A DNA stretch of 64,000 nucleotides from JAUIIK01 sp963745675 (GCA_963745675.1 CAVUYM010000011.1:62001-126000), one strand, 5' to 3'. Positions 38,597 through 49,276 are shown, counted from the first letter of the stretch. Notes: generated by a model not told the origin, from the sequence alone. A program made the numbers and translations.

Positions 38597-39514
38597 ATGA
38601 TTCAGCAGATATATTCAATCGTTTGCCGAAAACTCTTCGACGTAGAAGATGCAGCGCCAGGTTGGAGGATCGCTGACGTAGGTGTCGGGCCGGGGCATGA
38701 TCCGATCGTCATGTTGTGCCTGGGCGACCGTTTCAGATCATCGAACTGGCAGATGGCCATGCTCCATGACGGAAGATCCTATCTGAGCAGTATGGCAGAG
38801 GATGGCGAGGGATTTCGCACGCTACGACCCTTCATTCACGGCACTTGGCTCTATTACAGGAGTCGCGGTCTTGGTCGAAGACCTGATGTAAATGTCGTGG
38901 CCGAGGACGGACGTGAAGTCAGAGATTTTCCATTTGATGCACAGGTCAACGACTTTGCAGTCACCACGGAGGGAGATGTGTGGTCCTGGTATCCGGACTT
39001 TGTTGTTTACAGCGGAAGGCACCTTTCTCGTTCGGGACTGTGTTGTCTCGATGCAGATGGCGCAACGCTGTATCATCACAACGATGCCGTGATGGACGCG
39101 AATGTGTCGAGTCATCCGAAGACGCGCACGTATTTCATCGGCGACTGCTATGCCGCAAATCTCGTCTCTGACAGGGAAATCTGGGCTCACTGGCACCCCA
39201 AGTTCCCACTAGCGCGAATTATCGACTATCGGCTTGATGAATTCTGGACGGGGTTTTCCTTCCGAGGCGCGCATGGGTTTGCTGTCGATACAGGCCGAGC
39301 CCTCTTTACAGGCGGTTACCACGAGACCCATCTCTATTTCGTTGATCTGCCGACGATGGATACAGTTCGACTTCAGCCGATTGATGAAAATCAGCAACCG
39401 GTTCTCTATGGTTGCCATTATTCAAAAGGTCAGGCCGACACGCTCTATCTGGTCAACGAGCAAACAATCCACGTTGTAACCGTGGCAGCAGCAGTTGCTG
39501 TCGTAGCGTGGTAG
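38597..39514 (+). CDS. Hypothetical protein, probable beta-propeller
   Basis: 305 residues with many short strands and recurring Trp/Asp turns (DVWSWYPDFVVYSGRHL, GLCCLDADGATLYHHND, TYFIGDCYAANLVSDREIW). This looks like an irregular propeller, but I do not recognise the family. No signal peptide. ATG 38597 lies 4-6 nt after AAGG. The GC content is slightly lower than in neighbours, suggesting recent arrival. It is divergent from argG. Confidence 0.6.
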   Translation: MIQQIYSIVCRKLFDVEDAAPGWRIADVGVGPGHDPIVMLCLGDRFRSSNWQMAMLHDGRSYLSSMAEDGEGFRTLRPFIHGTWLYYRSRGLGRRPDVNVVAEDGREVRDFPFDAQVNDFAVTTEGDVWSWYPDFVVYSGRHLSRSGLCCLDADGATLYHHNDAVMDANVSSHPKTRTYFIGDCYAANLVSDREIWAHWHPKFPLARIIDYRLDEFWTGFSFRGAHGFAVDTGRALFTGGYHETHLYFVDLPTMDTVRLQPIDENQQPVLYGCHYSKGQADTLYLVNEQTIHVVTVAAAVAVVAW

Positions 39515-39670
39515 CTCGCGTTGCGAGATGGAGGGTGTAAACACGGCGCGTTGATCCGTAAGAAGCAAGTCACAATCGTTGCTAAACCAGAAGGAGCGAC
39601 AGCAGCGCGGGAACTGACGTGCTACTCTGCGGCGCGATGTACGTGGAGCAAATAGAGGGATGAAGACACG

Positions 39671-40474
39671 ATGAGCTGGACGAATGTGGCTGCGGCGGTT
39701 GAGGCTCAGGAGAAATACGGGATCGTCGGTGTCTCGGTGGTGGGGCCGGATGGCAGCACCTGGTCGCACAATGGCACGCGCAAATTCAAGGCGGCCAGCA
39801 CGGTCAAGATCCCGCTGATGATCGAGGTATTCCGGCGCATCGACGCCGGCGAAGCTTCGCTCGATGATGTGCATGTGCTCAAAGCCGAGGAAAAAGCTCC
39901 CGGCAGTGGCGTCATGCTCAACCTGCATGATGACATCGAGCTGACCCTCAACGACCTGATCTACCTGATGATCTCGATCAGTGACAATACCGCGACGAAT
40001 CTGCTCATCCGCATGGTCGGTATGGATGCCGTCAACAAGACGATGCAGCAACTCGGTATGGACAACTCCAATCTCGGTCGCGAGATGAAGAATCGCGCCG
40101 CAATCGAAGGCGAAGAAGAGAATTGGGCCGCGCCGGAAGACTACACGGGGATCGTGCAGACCATTCTCGACGGCACCGCAGCGTCAGCTTCTTCCTGCGA
40201 GGCGATGCTCGGACAGCTGCAGTTGCAGCAGTGTCGCCGGCGCATTGCACGCTATCTCCCGCAGGATGACGGCATCGAGTGGGGTTCCAAGACCGGCAGC
40301 ATCAAGGATGTCACCAACGATGCCGGCTACGTCAAGACCGACAAAGGGCAGTTGCTGGTTGCTGTCTTCTGTGAAGGCATGGCCGACCAGCATCGCGGCG
40401 AGCAGATGATCGGCGAGATTGCGCGGGCCGCCATGCTGGATACCGGTATCGTCGAGCCGCTGCCGATCGTCTGA
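39671..40474 (+). CDS. Class A beta-lactamase-like serine hydrolase
   Basis: 267 residues. Active-site motifs: S43-T-V-K46 (SxxK), S103-D-N105 (SDN), and K206-T-G208 (KTG), with Glu residues near 147-149 in the omega-loop region. These are the complete set of a class A beta-lactamase-type enzyme. No signal peptide is seen, unlike secreted beta-lactamases, so a cytoplasmic peptidase or esterase role is also possible. It starts the plus-strand unit that continues with an alpha/beta hydrolase, a GatC-like subunit and an amidase. Confidence 0.85.
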   Translation: MSWTNVAAAVEAQEKYGIVGVSVVGPDGSTWSHNGTRKFKAASTVKIPLMIEVFRRIDAGEASLDDVHVLKAEEKAPGSGVMLNLHDDIELTLNDLIYLMISISDNTATNLLIRMVGMDAVNKTMQQLGMDNSNLGREMKNRAAIEGEEENWAAPEDYTGIVQTILDGTAASASSCEAMLGQLQLQQCRRRIARYLPQDDGIEWGSKTGSIKDVTNDAGYVKTDKGQLLVAVFCEGMADQHRGEQMIGEIARAAMLDTGIVEPLPIV

Positions 40475-40535
40475 GCGCGAGCGGCAGACTGCGGGAGCCA
40501 GAATATCGATTGTTGAGGCGGAAAGAAGCGCAACG

Positions 40536-41366
40536 ATGACGACCTGGCCGTTGCTCTACTACGAACTGGACGACTACATCGAGCCGTGGAATGCGGCCTC
40601 TGCGCCGGTTGTGCTTTTTCATCATGGCTTGGCCGGGAACGGCAATCTGTTTCGCGCCTGGGTACCGTTCCTGGCTGACCGATTTCGAGTACTGCGCATC
40701 GATGCCCGTGGACAGGGCCGTTCGCCGCGGCCGGCGGGCTACGAATGGTCCAGCGATGGCTTCGTCAACGACGTGCTGCAACTGCTGGATCATCTCGAAA
40801 TCGAGCAGGTGCACTGGATCGGCTCATCGGGCGGCGGGATTATTGGCCAGCACGCCGCGATCACCGCTGGCGAGCGCATCGCGTCGCTCTCCCTGATTGC
40901 GACGACGCCGCGTTTCAACAGCCCGACGCCGGATCTGGACGAATGGTTGGCGCCGCTGATCCGCGACGACGCCGACGAATTCTTCCGGCAAGACCTCGAA
41001 CGGCGCTTCGGGAGCGGCAATCAGGCACGCACCGACTGGATCATCAACGAGATTCTGAGGACACCGACGAAGACGATCGAGGAACTGCACCGCTGGGTGG
41101 TCGGCGTCGATCTGATCGATGCCCTCCCTGAGATTCGCTGTCCGGCGCTGATCGTCACCGGTGGGCTGGACACGCTGACCGATCTCGATGGCGCCCGTTT
41201 GATGGAGCAGGGGATTCCCGATGCGCGGATGCACGTCATCGAGGGCTATCCGCACAACGTCGGCTATACCCACCCGCATCTCGTAGCGCCGGTCGTCAGG
41301 CGCTTCCTCGACGATGTCTGCGGACGCCATGAAGCTAAGCAAGAAGAGGGTGCTTGCCGTGAGTGA
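40536..41366 (+). CDS. Alpha/beta-fold hydrolase
   Basis: 276 residues. Oxyanion hole region FHHGLAGNGNLF, nucleophile elbow IGSSGGG (Ser), acid near GGLDTLTD, and catalytic His in GYPHNVGYTHP. Cytoplasmic. ATG 40536 follows AAAGAAG by a few bases; the preceding gene ends 61 nt earlier. Its stop overlaps the start of the GatC-like gene by 8 nt, so the two are coupled. Substrate unknown. Confidence 0.88.
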   Translation: MTTWPLLYYELDDYIEPWNAASAPVVLFHHGLAGNGNLFRAWVPFLADRFRVLRIDARGQGRSPRPAGYEWSSDGFVNDVLQLLDHLEIEQVHWIGSSGGGIIGQHAAITAGERIASLSLIATTPRFNSPTPDLDEWLAPLIRDDADEFFRQDLERRFGSGNQARTDWIINEILRTPTKTIEELHRWVVGVDLIDALPEIRCPALIVTGGLDTLTDLDGARLMEQGIPDARMHVIEGYPHNVGYTHPHLVAPVVRRFLDDVCGRHEAKQEEGACRE

Positions 41367-41559
41367 GAAGCGAGTCGTGACGGTAGAGGACGTCAGAATA
41401 CTTAGCGAACTGGCGCAATTGCCGTTGACCGAAGCACGCACTGAGCAGCTAGCGCGCACGCTGACCGGTTTTCTCGAGAAGTTCGAGCGTATGAGCGAAA
41501 TCGACGTCCAGGACGCCGAGCCGCCGGCGATCACCTATGAGACGGAAGCCCGGTCGTGA
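41359..41559 (+). CDS. GatC-like small subunit
   Basis: 66 residues from GTG 41359, with GAGGG 8 nt upstream. The helical pattern VTVEDVRILSELAQLPLTEA and FLEKFERMSEIDVQDAEPP is that of GatC, the small subunit that wraps around amidases. The stop TGA overlaps the GTG start of the following amidase (GTGA). gatB is absent. In AtzG/AtzE-type systems a GatC-like protein pairs with an amidase outside tRNA amidation; that arrangement fits better here. Confidence 0.82.
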   Translation: MSEKRVVTVEDVRILSELAQLPLTEARTEQLARTLTGFLEKFERMSEIDVQDAEPPAITYETEARS

Positions 41560-42977
41560 CTCCGGATCAGCAGACCGACCTATGCTTCGCTTCCATCGTC
41601 GATTTGCAGCCCAGGTTGGGGGCGGGAGAACTTTCGCCGGTTGAGCTAACCGAAGCCGTCCTCCAGCGCATAGAGCGACATAACGACGAAATGCGCATCT
41701 ATATCTCGGTCTTGCGAGAGGTGGCGCTGGCCCAGGCGCGACAGGCCGAAGAAGAGCTTCGTGCCGGTCAGAATCGTGGCCCCCTGCATGGCATCCCGAT
41801 CGCGTTGAAGGACAATGTTGCGACGAAGGGCATCCGCACTTCATGCGCCTCGATGGTCAACCCTGACTGGATTCCTGATGCCGATGCGACTGTCTACACG
41901 AAACTCCGGGAAGCCGGGGCGATTCTTGTCGGTAAGGCGAACCTCTTCGAATATGCCTTCAGCATGAACGATGCTTTTCCCCAGCCGCTCAATCCCTGGA
42001 ATCCCGAGCGCACCTCGTCCGGTTCCAGCTCCGGGTCGGCGGTTAGCGTCGCGACTGGGATGGCGCATGGCTCGATTGGCTCTGATACCGGCGGTTCGGG
42101 GCGCGCACCGGCGAACGTCAATGGCGTCGTCGGGCTCAAACCGACCTATGGGCGCGTGAGCCGCGCCGGCATCGTGCCGCTCAGCTTCAGCCTCGACAAT
42201 GCCAGCGTCTTCACCCGCAGTGTTGCCGATGCAGCGGTCATGATCGAGGCTATCTCCGGCCACGACCCGCGCGATGAATACTCCGCGGCCGTGCCCGTCC
42301 CCGACATGCGGGCAAAGCTCGGCTCGTCGATCGCGGGAATGCGCGTCGGTGTGGCACGTGGCTACACCCTTGAAGGAATCGATCCTGACGTAGATGCGGT
42401 GATGACCGCCGCCATTGACGTGCTGGCCGGTCTTGGAGCGCAGATCGAGGAAGTGACGATCCCCTACGTCGAACACGCGCTCGCTATTCAGATGGCGATC
42501 ATGCTGCCCGAAGCCGCCACTGTTCACCGGCAGGCTCACCGGGAGATGCCTGAAAGATTCGGGGATTCGGCGCTGATGCGTATGGATCTGGGTAGCGCTA
42601 TTCCTGCAACCGCCTATGTGCGCGCCCAGCAGATGCGCAAATTGCTGCGCGATGAGTTCCGGAAGATGTTCGACCGTTTCGATGTCGTCGTTGGACCGGC
42701 AAACGCCGCCCGGGCCGGAGACGCCGGCAGCTGGATGACGAAGATCGGCGATGAGGAACTGGATCTGCGAGAAGTCGGTCCGGAGTACACCGGCATCTAC
42801 AACCTGGCCGGCAACCCGGCGATTGTCGTGCCCGCGGGCTTCGACGGCGACGGCACACCGATCGGATTCCAGATCGCTGGACGCTGGTTCGACGAGCCGG
42901 TCATTCTGCAGGTTGCGCACGCCTTCGAGCAGGCCACAGAATGGCACACCCTCCGGCCACCGCTACCGGCTGAATGA
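41556..42977 (+). CDS. Amidase-signature enzyme (GatA/AtzE-like)
   Basis: 473 residues. The catalytic triad is visible: Lys85 in PIALKDNVAT, cis-Ser near 157 in TSSGSSSGSA, and nucleophilic Ser181 in GSDTGGSGRAPA. Intact, and started at GTG 41556, which overlaps the GatC-like stop. Partner of that small subunit by coupling. Substrate is a carboxamide of unknown kind. Tight spacing with the beta-lactamase-like and alpha/beta hydrolase genes suggests a pathway for cleaving amides or lactams. Confidence 0.9.
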   Translation: MTPDQQTDLCFASIVDLQPRLGAGELSPVELTEAVLQRIERHNDEMRIYISVLREVALAQARQAEEELRAGQNRGPLHGIPIALKDNVATKGIRTSCASMVNPDWIPDADATVYTKLREAGAILVGKANLFEYAFSMNDAFPQPLNPWNPERTSSGSSSGSAVSVATGMAHGSIGSDTGGSGRAPANVNGVVGLKPTYGRVSRAGIVPLSFSLDNASVFTRSVADAAVMIEAISGHDPRDEYSAAVPVPDMRAKLGSSIAGMRVGVARGYTLEGIDPDVDAVMTAAIDVLAGLGAQIEEVTIPYVEHALAIQMAIMLPEAATVHRQAHREMPERFGDSALMRMDLGSAIPATAYVRAQQMRKLLRDEFRKMFDRFDVVVGPANAARAGDAGSWMTKIGDEELDLREVGPEYTGIYNLAGNPAIVVPAGFDGDGTPIGFQIAGRWFDEPVILQVAHAFEQATEWHTLRPPLPAE

Positions 42978-43121
42978 TTGTCGGCCGTGACGGTATCCAA
43001 TACAAGTGACGCGATAGCTCGTCACTAGCATCAGCGACCAAGCGGCGTTAAAGGTCTTCCCGCGCATTGTCATGGCTTCGTCGTATAGTGGCCGGGGTAA
43101 GGAGGATGGGAAAGGTTTGTC

Positions 43122-44106
43122 ATGAAAGCGGTCGTGCATACAAGATACGGGCCACCAGATGTGCTGGAGGTCCGAGAGGTCAGCACACCGGTTCCGGAAG
43201 CCGATCAGGTGCTGATCCAGGTGCATGCCGCGACGGTTCATACGGGGGATTGCGAGATCCGGCGGTTCAAGATCATGCCGCTTTTCTGGATTCCCTTGCG
43301 ACTCCTCATTGGCGTCATCAAACCACGCGGGACGAGGATTCTCGGCCAGGAAGTCGCCGGTGTGGTCGAGGCCGTCGGTGCAGATGTGACGCGCTTCAAG
43401 GTAGGCGATGAGGTCATCGCCACGACTGGGATGAAGATGGGCGGCTATGCCGAATACGTCTGTCTTTCTGAGAAGCGCACGATGGCCCACAAGCCTGCGA
43501 GTATCTCTTTTGCCGAAGCCACCGCTATCCCAATCGCTGGCCAGAATGCGCTGCACTTCCTGCGAAAAGCGGATATCCAACCGGGTCAGAGCGTGCTCAT
43601 CTACGGGTCGTCGGGGAGCATTGGGACGATTGCCGTACAGTTCGCGAAATATTTTGGTGCCGAGGTGACCGCCGTCTGCAGCACGGGAAAGATTGAGCTG
43701 GTCACGTCACTCGGCGCGGATCACATCATTGATTACACGCAGCAGGACTTCAGTAAGAACGGTCAGACCTACGATGTCATCTTCGACACGATCGGGAAGA
43801 GTTCCTTTTCGCGTGCCATGAGTTCGGTTAAAGAGGGCGGCGCATACATCCAGGCGAATCCCAGCCTGTCGGATATGGTCAGGGGGCCGATTGCCTCCCG
43901 ACGCCAGAACAAGCGGGTGATTCTCCAGTTTGCGGGCGACAATTCTGAGGATCTCGTCTATCTCACTGAACTCGTTGAAGCAGGGAAGCTGTCGACGGTG
44001 ATCGACCGGAGCTACCCGCTCGACCAGGCGGTCGAGGCTCACCGTTATGCCGAAGAAGGCCACAAGAGCGGGCAATATTGTCCTGTCGATGGTCCCTGCC
44101 AGCTAA
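43122..44106 (+). CDS. MDR-superfamily NAD(P)H-dependent quinone oxidoreductase-like protein (one frameshift)
   Basis: About 327 residues. Starts MKAVVHTRYGPPDVLEVREV and carries HTGDCEIRRF, GQEVAGVVEAVG and the nucleotide-binding motif YGSSGSIGTIAVQFAK. Zinc-ligand cysteines of true alcohol dehydrogenases are missing, as in quinone reductases and enoyl reductases. Near 44072 the frame changes and NIVLSMVPAS ends it at 44106, three bases into the end of the convergent gene. GGAGG-like sites precede the ATG. Confidence 0.85.
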
Positions 44107-44507
44107 CTTCCGGCGACGGTGCTCACGACCGGAGAGATACCTTCGCCTCCGGCCTCATCGCTAGCCTGGACGCGATAGAAGTAGATCTGGCCTTTGTCGA
44201 TGTCTTCATCGATGTAGCTTGTCGTCCCGGGTTGGAGCGTTGCGATATCCAGCCAGCTGTCGTTTTCGCCGGTGGTCGAGCGTTGAAGAATTGCTGTGAC
44301 CTCTGGCTGGATAGGCTGTGCCCAACTGATCGTGATCGACAGCGGGTCAGTCGAGCCATGGGCAGAGAGGTTTGAGGGCACCAGATCGGGACCGGGAGGA
44401 TTCGTCACGACAACTGCTTCTCCGGGCAAGACCGCCAGGGCAATCCCCGTGCCGATGGCTGCGACAACCAGTATCCCGGCGATAACCCCAATGACCCATT
44501 TGACCAT
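44103..44507 (-). CDS. Membrane-anchored fibronectin type III-like protein
   Basis: 134 residues. One N-terminal helix, WVIGVIAGILVVAAIGTGIAL, acts as anchor or signal. The rest is a single FN3-like domain with SITISWAQPIQPEVTAILQRS, TSYIDEDIDKGQIYFYRVQASD and a closing SPVVST. Exposed outside the cell. Intact and convergent with the oxidoreductase gene, overlapping its stop by 4 nt. Role unknown, probably binding or spacing. Confidence 0.75.
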   Translation of the reverse strand: MVKWVIGVIAGILVVAAIGTGIALAVLPGEAVVVTNPPGPDLVPSNLSAHGSTDPLSITISWAQPIQPEVTAILQRSTTGENDSWLDIATLQPGTTSYIDEDIDKGQIYFYRVQASDEAGGEGISPVVSTVAGS

Positions 44508-44902
44508 GCCGTAATTCCCCAGATTCTATATTCGGAATCTCCGGCTAAAATGGTCGCCGGCCATACATTCGGAACGCTGGTTCAGGTGTAGTAGTTATGG
44601 TTTCGTGTCGCTCCAAAAGGCCGGGTAGACAGGTTAAGCAAACACTAGACGCTGTCGCTAGTATTCTACGTCTGTTTGAGGAAGGAATCCCACATAGCCT
44701 TGGGGGTGAAGTTCATCTCCACTCACGTACGTACGCACTCACTTTGCCGGCACTGACGGATCACTCCACTACGAAGTCCGGACACGACATCGCAAACAGG
44801 TACCGTCGATTTCCATGTCGGTCTGATTTTGTTCGCCTCGGGGCTGGCCACATGTGGCCGCTATGGCTATTCTGCTCGGCAATGAACTGAAGGGGCACAA
44901 CC
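44508..44902. other. Intergenic stretch holding a worn REP copy
   Basis: About 395 nt. At 44698-44741 a half copy of REP family A is recognisable: TTGGGGGTGAAGTTCATCTC, then CACTCACGTACGTACGCAC. It differs from the family arm mostly by transitions. A short open frame across this region is not supported by motifs. No RNA gene was seen. Confidence 0.45.
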
Positions 44903-47900
44903 GTGGCTGTCGATTCTCGGCTTTTTGATTCGCTCGAATGGCGTTCTATCGGTCCACACCGAGGCGGCCGAGTCGTCGCCGTCGCCGGACACCCGATGGA
45001 GCAAGGCACCTTCTATTTCGGCGCGGTCGCCGGCGGCGTCTGGAAGACGACCAACGCCGGCTCGCACTGGAAGAACATCAGCGATGGCTTTTTCGCGACT
45101 TCTTCCATTGGGGCCATCGCCGTTTCCGAGAGCGACCCTAACGTCATCTACGTCGGGACCGGCGAGACCTCGATCCGCAGCGATGTCTCGCACGGCGATG
45201 GTGTCTATCGTTCTACCGATGGCGGCCGGAGCTGGAAGAACATGGGGCTGCGGGATAGCCGTCATATTGGACGGATCAGGATTCATCCCGATAACCCCGA
45301 CCTCGTCTACGTCGCCGCGTTGGGCCACGCCTTTGGGCCGAACGAAGAGCGGGGCGTCTATCGCTCGAAGGATGGCGGTGAGAATTGGGAGCGAGTGCTC
45401 TACAAGAGTGATCGGGCCGGAGCGCAGGAGATCGCCTTCGACGGCGGCAATCCACGTATTCTCTACGCATCGATTCACCAGACCCGCCGCACACCCTGGA
45501 TCATCGACAGCGGCGGCGAGGATTGTGGTCTCTGGCGCTCGATCGACGGCGGCGATAGCTGGCGCGACATATCCCATCAGCCCGGTCTCCCTGAAGGAAT
45601 GCTTGGCAAGATCGGGATAACGACGACAGCGGCGCGGCCGGGCCGGGTCTACGCGCTGGTTGAAGCTGAGGACGGCGCGCTCTTTCGCTCCGACGATTAC
45701 GGCGAGAGCTGGCAGCGGCTGTCGGAGCAGATTCCGCTACGCACCCGCGCCTGGTACTACACGCATGTCTTCGCCGATCCGGGCGACGCCGATACCGTCT
45801 GGGTGCTCAACCGGATGTGCTGGAAGTCGATTGACGGTGGAGCGAGCTTCTTCCGGGTCGACATGCCGCATGGTGACAACCACGATCTCTGGATCGATCC
45901 GTCGAACTCGCTGCGGATGATCGAAGGCAACGATGGCGGAGCCTGTGTCAGTCTCGATGGAGGCCAGAGCTGGTCGTCGATTCTGAACCAGCCGACGGCC
46001 CAGTTCTATCGGGTGACGACCGATGATCAGACGCCCTTCAACGTCTACGGTTCGCAGCAAGACAACTGGGCGATGCGGCTGCCGTCGCGCAGCTCCAATG
46101 GAGCGATCACCTGGAAAGACTACATGGAGCCGGGTGGTGGCGAGAGCGGCTACATCGCGGTCAAACCGACACCGCCCTACACCGTCTACGGCGGCGGGAC
46201 AGGGACCGGCATGGGCGATGGACGGCTGCTGGCCTGGAATCCCGAGACCGGGCAGGCACGCAACGTCAGCATCAGCCAGGAGCTCTACAGCCGCTGGGCG
46301 ACCTCGTGGCTGAAGTACCGCTTCCAGTGGACCTTTCCAATCGAGGTATCTCCCCACGATCCGGAGGTCGTCCACGTCTGCTCGCAGTTCGTCCACCGCT
46401 CGACTGACGAGGGCGCGAGCTGGCAGATCATCAGCCCAGACCTGACCCGGGACGACCCGGACAAGATGCTGCCCGGCGGCGGGCCGATCACGCCCGAGTG
46501 GGGCGCGTCCGACGTCTATTGCACGATCTCGGCCTTCCGGGAATCGCCACACCGGCAGGGTCTTTTCCTGGTTGGGACGGACGACGGCTTGATGCACCTC
46601 TCGCTCGATGGTGGTGAGAATTGGTCCGACATCACCCCGCCCGGTCTGCCGGAGTGGAGCACGATCAACTGCATCGAGCCATCGCCGCATGATGCAGGGA
46701 CGATCTACATAGCCGCCTTCCGCTACATGCTCGACGATACGCAGCCCTACCTCTTCAAGACGGTCGATTACGGCCAGACCTGGACCCAGATCACCGACGG
46801 CATTCCCGATGGCGAATTCACCCGGGTCATTCGGGAAGATCCCGAGCGGCAAGGGATGCTCTTTGCCGGGACTGAGACCGGCATCCACATCTCGTTTGAT
46901 GACGGAGAAGGATGGCAGCCACTGAAGACGGCCTCCCAGATACTGCCGGCACTGCCGGTTGTGCCTGTCTACGATATGACGATCAAGGAGCGGGCGCTCG
47001 TTGTAGCAACACATGGCCGTGGATTCTGGATTCTTGATGACCTCTCGCCGCTGCGACAGTTCGATGCAAATCTCGCCGAAGAGCCTGCTCGTCTCTTTCA
47101 ACCACAACCGGCGATGCGCTTTCGGTACTACGGACGTATGTTCGAGAGTCCACTGCCGAATATGAACTTTCTGATGGCTGGCCCGGTGACGGTTGCCCAC
47201 GAACCGGTTGAGACACCGATGGGCACGCACAGGATGGAGTTTCTCGATGCCGGCGCGAATCCGGCGGAAGGCGTCGTCATCCACTACTGGCTGCGAGACG
47301 AGCCTGCGGGAGGAAGTCAAGCTGGCGATTCTCGACGAACAGGGCGATGAAATCCGCGCGTTCTCAAGCCAGTCGAAAACCGCGCCCTGGGTACCGGCCA
47401 GCGCTGGGATGAACCGCTTCGTCTGGGACCTGCGTTATGCGCCTGAGCGCGGAGCGTACGGGATGAACCCGCCCCGAGCCGTTCCCGGGACCTACTCAGT
47501 TCAGCTCGTCGTGGAGGACGAAGTGCTCACCAGCGAGTTTGAGGTCATTGCCGATCCGCGTCTGCCGGTGACGACCGAGGATCTCGTCGCTCAGCGCGAT
47601 CTACTGCTGGCGATCCGCGAGCGCCTCAACGATGTGCATGAGATGGTGGAGCAGATTCGGTCGGTGAAGGAGCAGGTGCAGGCGTGGCTCGACCGCCCGG
47701 ATGCTGGCGCGGAGCTGCGGGAGAGTGGTTCAGCCTTGATCGATAGACTCGGTGAAAGCGAGGAGATGCTTGTTAACCTCGACCCGTTTGGCCGCAAGCG
47801 CGGGCCGCACCCGCTGACCGAGAAGCTGGCGGCGCTGAGCGCGATGGTCGACGACTCGGACCACGCACCGACGGCCCAGGGTCGGGAAGCTTATGAGCAC

Positions 47901-48017
47901 ATCGCTGTCGACGTAGCGGCTCAGCGCGAGGCTCTGCAACAGCTCCTTGATGAAAAACTAATGGCATTCAATAAACTGATAGAAGCCGGAGGTTGGCAGC
48001 CGGTAGGCATGCAATGA
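44903..48017 (+). CDS. Sortilin/BNR-type beta-propeller protein (one frameshift)
   Basis: About 1,038 residues. Many BNR turns (S-x-D-x-G-x-x-W), for example STDGGRSWKNMG, SKDGGENWERV, SIDGGDSWRDI and SLDGGENWSDI, form two large propellers as in VPS10/sortilin and exo-glycosidase-like proteins. After a shift near 47305 the C-terminal part follows: a cupin- or Ig-like module with ASAGMNRFVWDLRY, then a coiled coil (LVAQRDLLLAIRERLNDVHEMVEQ). It lacks a signal peptide, unusual for this group. The stop overlaps the next ATG (ATGA). Enzymes of this shape cleave glycans or bind proteins; the actual role is unknown. Confidence 0.82.
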
Positions 48018-48570
48018 GCAAGGATGTTGGAATGACCTGGACTGAGCCCGATCGCCTCGTCGTTGAACTCGCGAAGTCCCTTCAGCCTGGCCGTGTGCTC
48101 GACATCGGAGCCGGCGATGGTCACGATAGCCTCTGGTTGGCAGAGCGGGGTTGGTCGGCGACGGCGGTTGATCTGTCGCGCCACTCCGTGCGCAAGCTGC
48201 GGAAAGACGGCAGTCGAACGTGATCTGGATGTGACGGCGGTCCAGGCGGACGCTGCGGCGCTTGAGTACGACGCTGAGTTCGACCTGGCGCTCATCTGCT
48301 ACATTCACGTCCTGCCGAGTGTCCGGGCGAAGATACTCAAGAGTGTCACCAGAGCGTTGAAGCCGGGCGGATTACTGCTCTGGCGCAGTTTCGAGGCTGG
48401 CATGGAAGAAGACCCCGGTTTCGACCAAGATCTGCTGCCGGCGCGATGAGGATGTGCTGACCGAACTCGGCGACTCCGTCAAGATCGAACGGGCCGAGGT
48501 GGCCGATGAGTATTTCCCTTTTGTGGGGCAGGATATGCGCCTTCTTACGGTCCTCGCTCGCCGCAGGTGA
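48014..48570 (+). CDS. TehB-like SAM-dependent methyltransferase (two frameshifts)
   Basis: About 185 residues. The SAM-binding motif VLDIGAGDGHDSLWLAERGW lies near residue 30, VTAVQADAAAL near 75, and FDLALICYIHVLPSVRAKI follows, as in tellurite-resistance/thiopurine methyltransferases. Shifts near 48210 and 48443 divide it; the last part reads EDVLTELGDSVKIERAEVADEYF to 48570. Its ATG overlaps the preceding stop. Coupled translation with the propeller gene is notable because the proteins have no known link. Confidence 0.78.
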
Positions 48571-48618
48571 AGTCGGCCCGACGGCGTGCCTCAGCACTCC
48601 ACTTCGAAATGGACGGCT

Positions 48619-49095
48619 CTAGCTGGCTCGCTGCTCGTAGAGTTGCCGGGTGAGTGACGCCTGGCCGATGTGCTCGCGGTTGTGCTGGAGAGCGTGGAAC
48701 AGATAGTAGGCGCCATTGTGGGTGCGGCTGCCGGTGATGCTGCTCGGGCGGGTGTGTTCGATCGGTAGCACCTCTTCGGTCAGTTGTGAGATGTAGTCGC
48801 GCATATCGGTCTCGGTCGCGTCGATCAGGGCCAGCAAGTCGTCGGCGCTGGCGGCCTCGTGATCGAATTTCTCCTCGCGGTTGCGGTCGAGGGTGATGCC
48901 AAGCATGTTGGCGAGATGGTAGCGGGTAGCATCCATCGAGTGGGCGACGAGAGCCGAGATAGAGTTGGTCTCTTCGCCTGGTTTCCAATTGAGGGCGTCG
49001 GCGTCGAGACCGGCGATGGCTTCGCGCCATTCGTCGAGTTGGCGGTCGAGAACCTGGTTTGAGGCGACCTTCAACGCCTCTATCGTGTCTGACAT
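48619..49095 (-). CDS. DinB-superfamily protein
   Basis: 158 residues. Helical bundle with the usual His ligands: ISALVAHSMDATRYHLANMLG, and a C-terminal ALQHNREHIGQASLTRQLYEQ. NWKPGEETNS is a common loop of these proteins. Intact, with a purine-rich site (AAAGGA) before the ATG. It is related in layout to the protein at 10070-10546. Thiol transferase or stress role is inferred only from family. Confidence 0.85.
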   Translation of the reverse strand: MSDTIEALKVASNQVLDRQLDEWREAIAGLDADALNWKPGEETNSISALVAHSMDATRYHLANMLGITLDRNREEKFDHEAASADDLLALIDATETDMRDYISQLTEEVLPIEHTRPSSITGSRTHNGAYYLFHALQHNREHIGQASLTRQLYEQRAS

Positions 49096-49276
49096 GGATT
49101 ATCCTTTCATGATAATGCAGCAATATGCCGCAGCATGCAGCAACGCTTGGTATTTTTCTGACATCGTAAAAGTGAGGCACTTGATCTATCTTGATGTAAG
49201 CCTGGGCCGCTGCCAACGCCGCACCACGATGATTTCGGTGATACTAGCAGGAATATAGCTTGGGAGGAGCTAACCG

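Noticed and set aside
41841..42947. Minus-strand open frame (368 codons) opposite the amidase
   Set aside because: Shadow of a gene with complete catalytic motifs; translation shows no family features.
44597..44890. 97-codon plus-strand frame before the BNR gene
   Set aside because: Crosses the worn REP copy, has no ribosome site and no recognisable motif.
45737..47320. Long minus-strand open frame (527 codons) opposite the BNR gene
   Set aside because: Mirror frame of a conserved plus-strand gene with high GC; no motifs and Arg/Val-rich composition.
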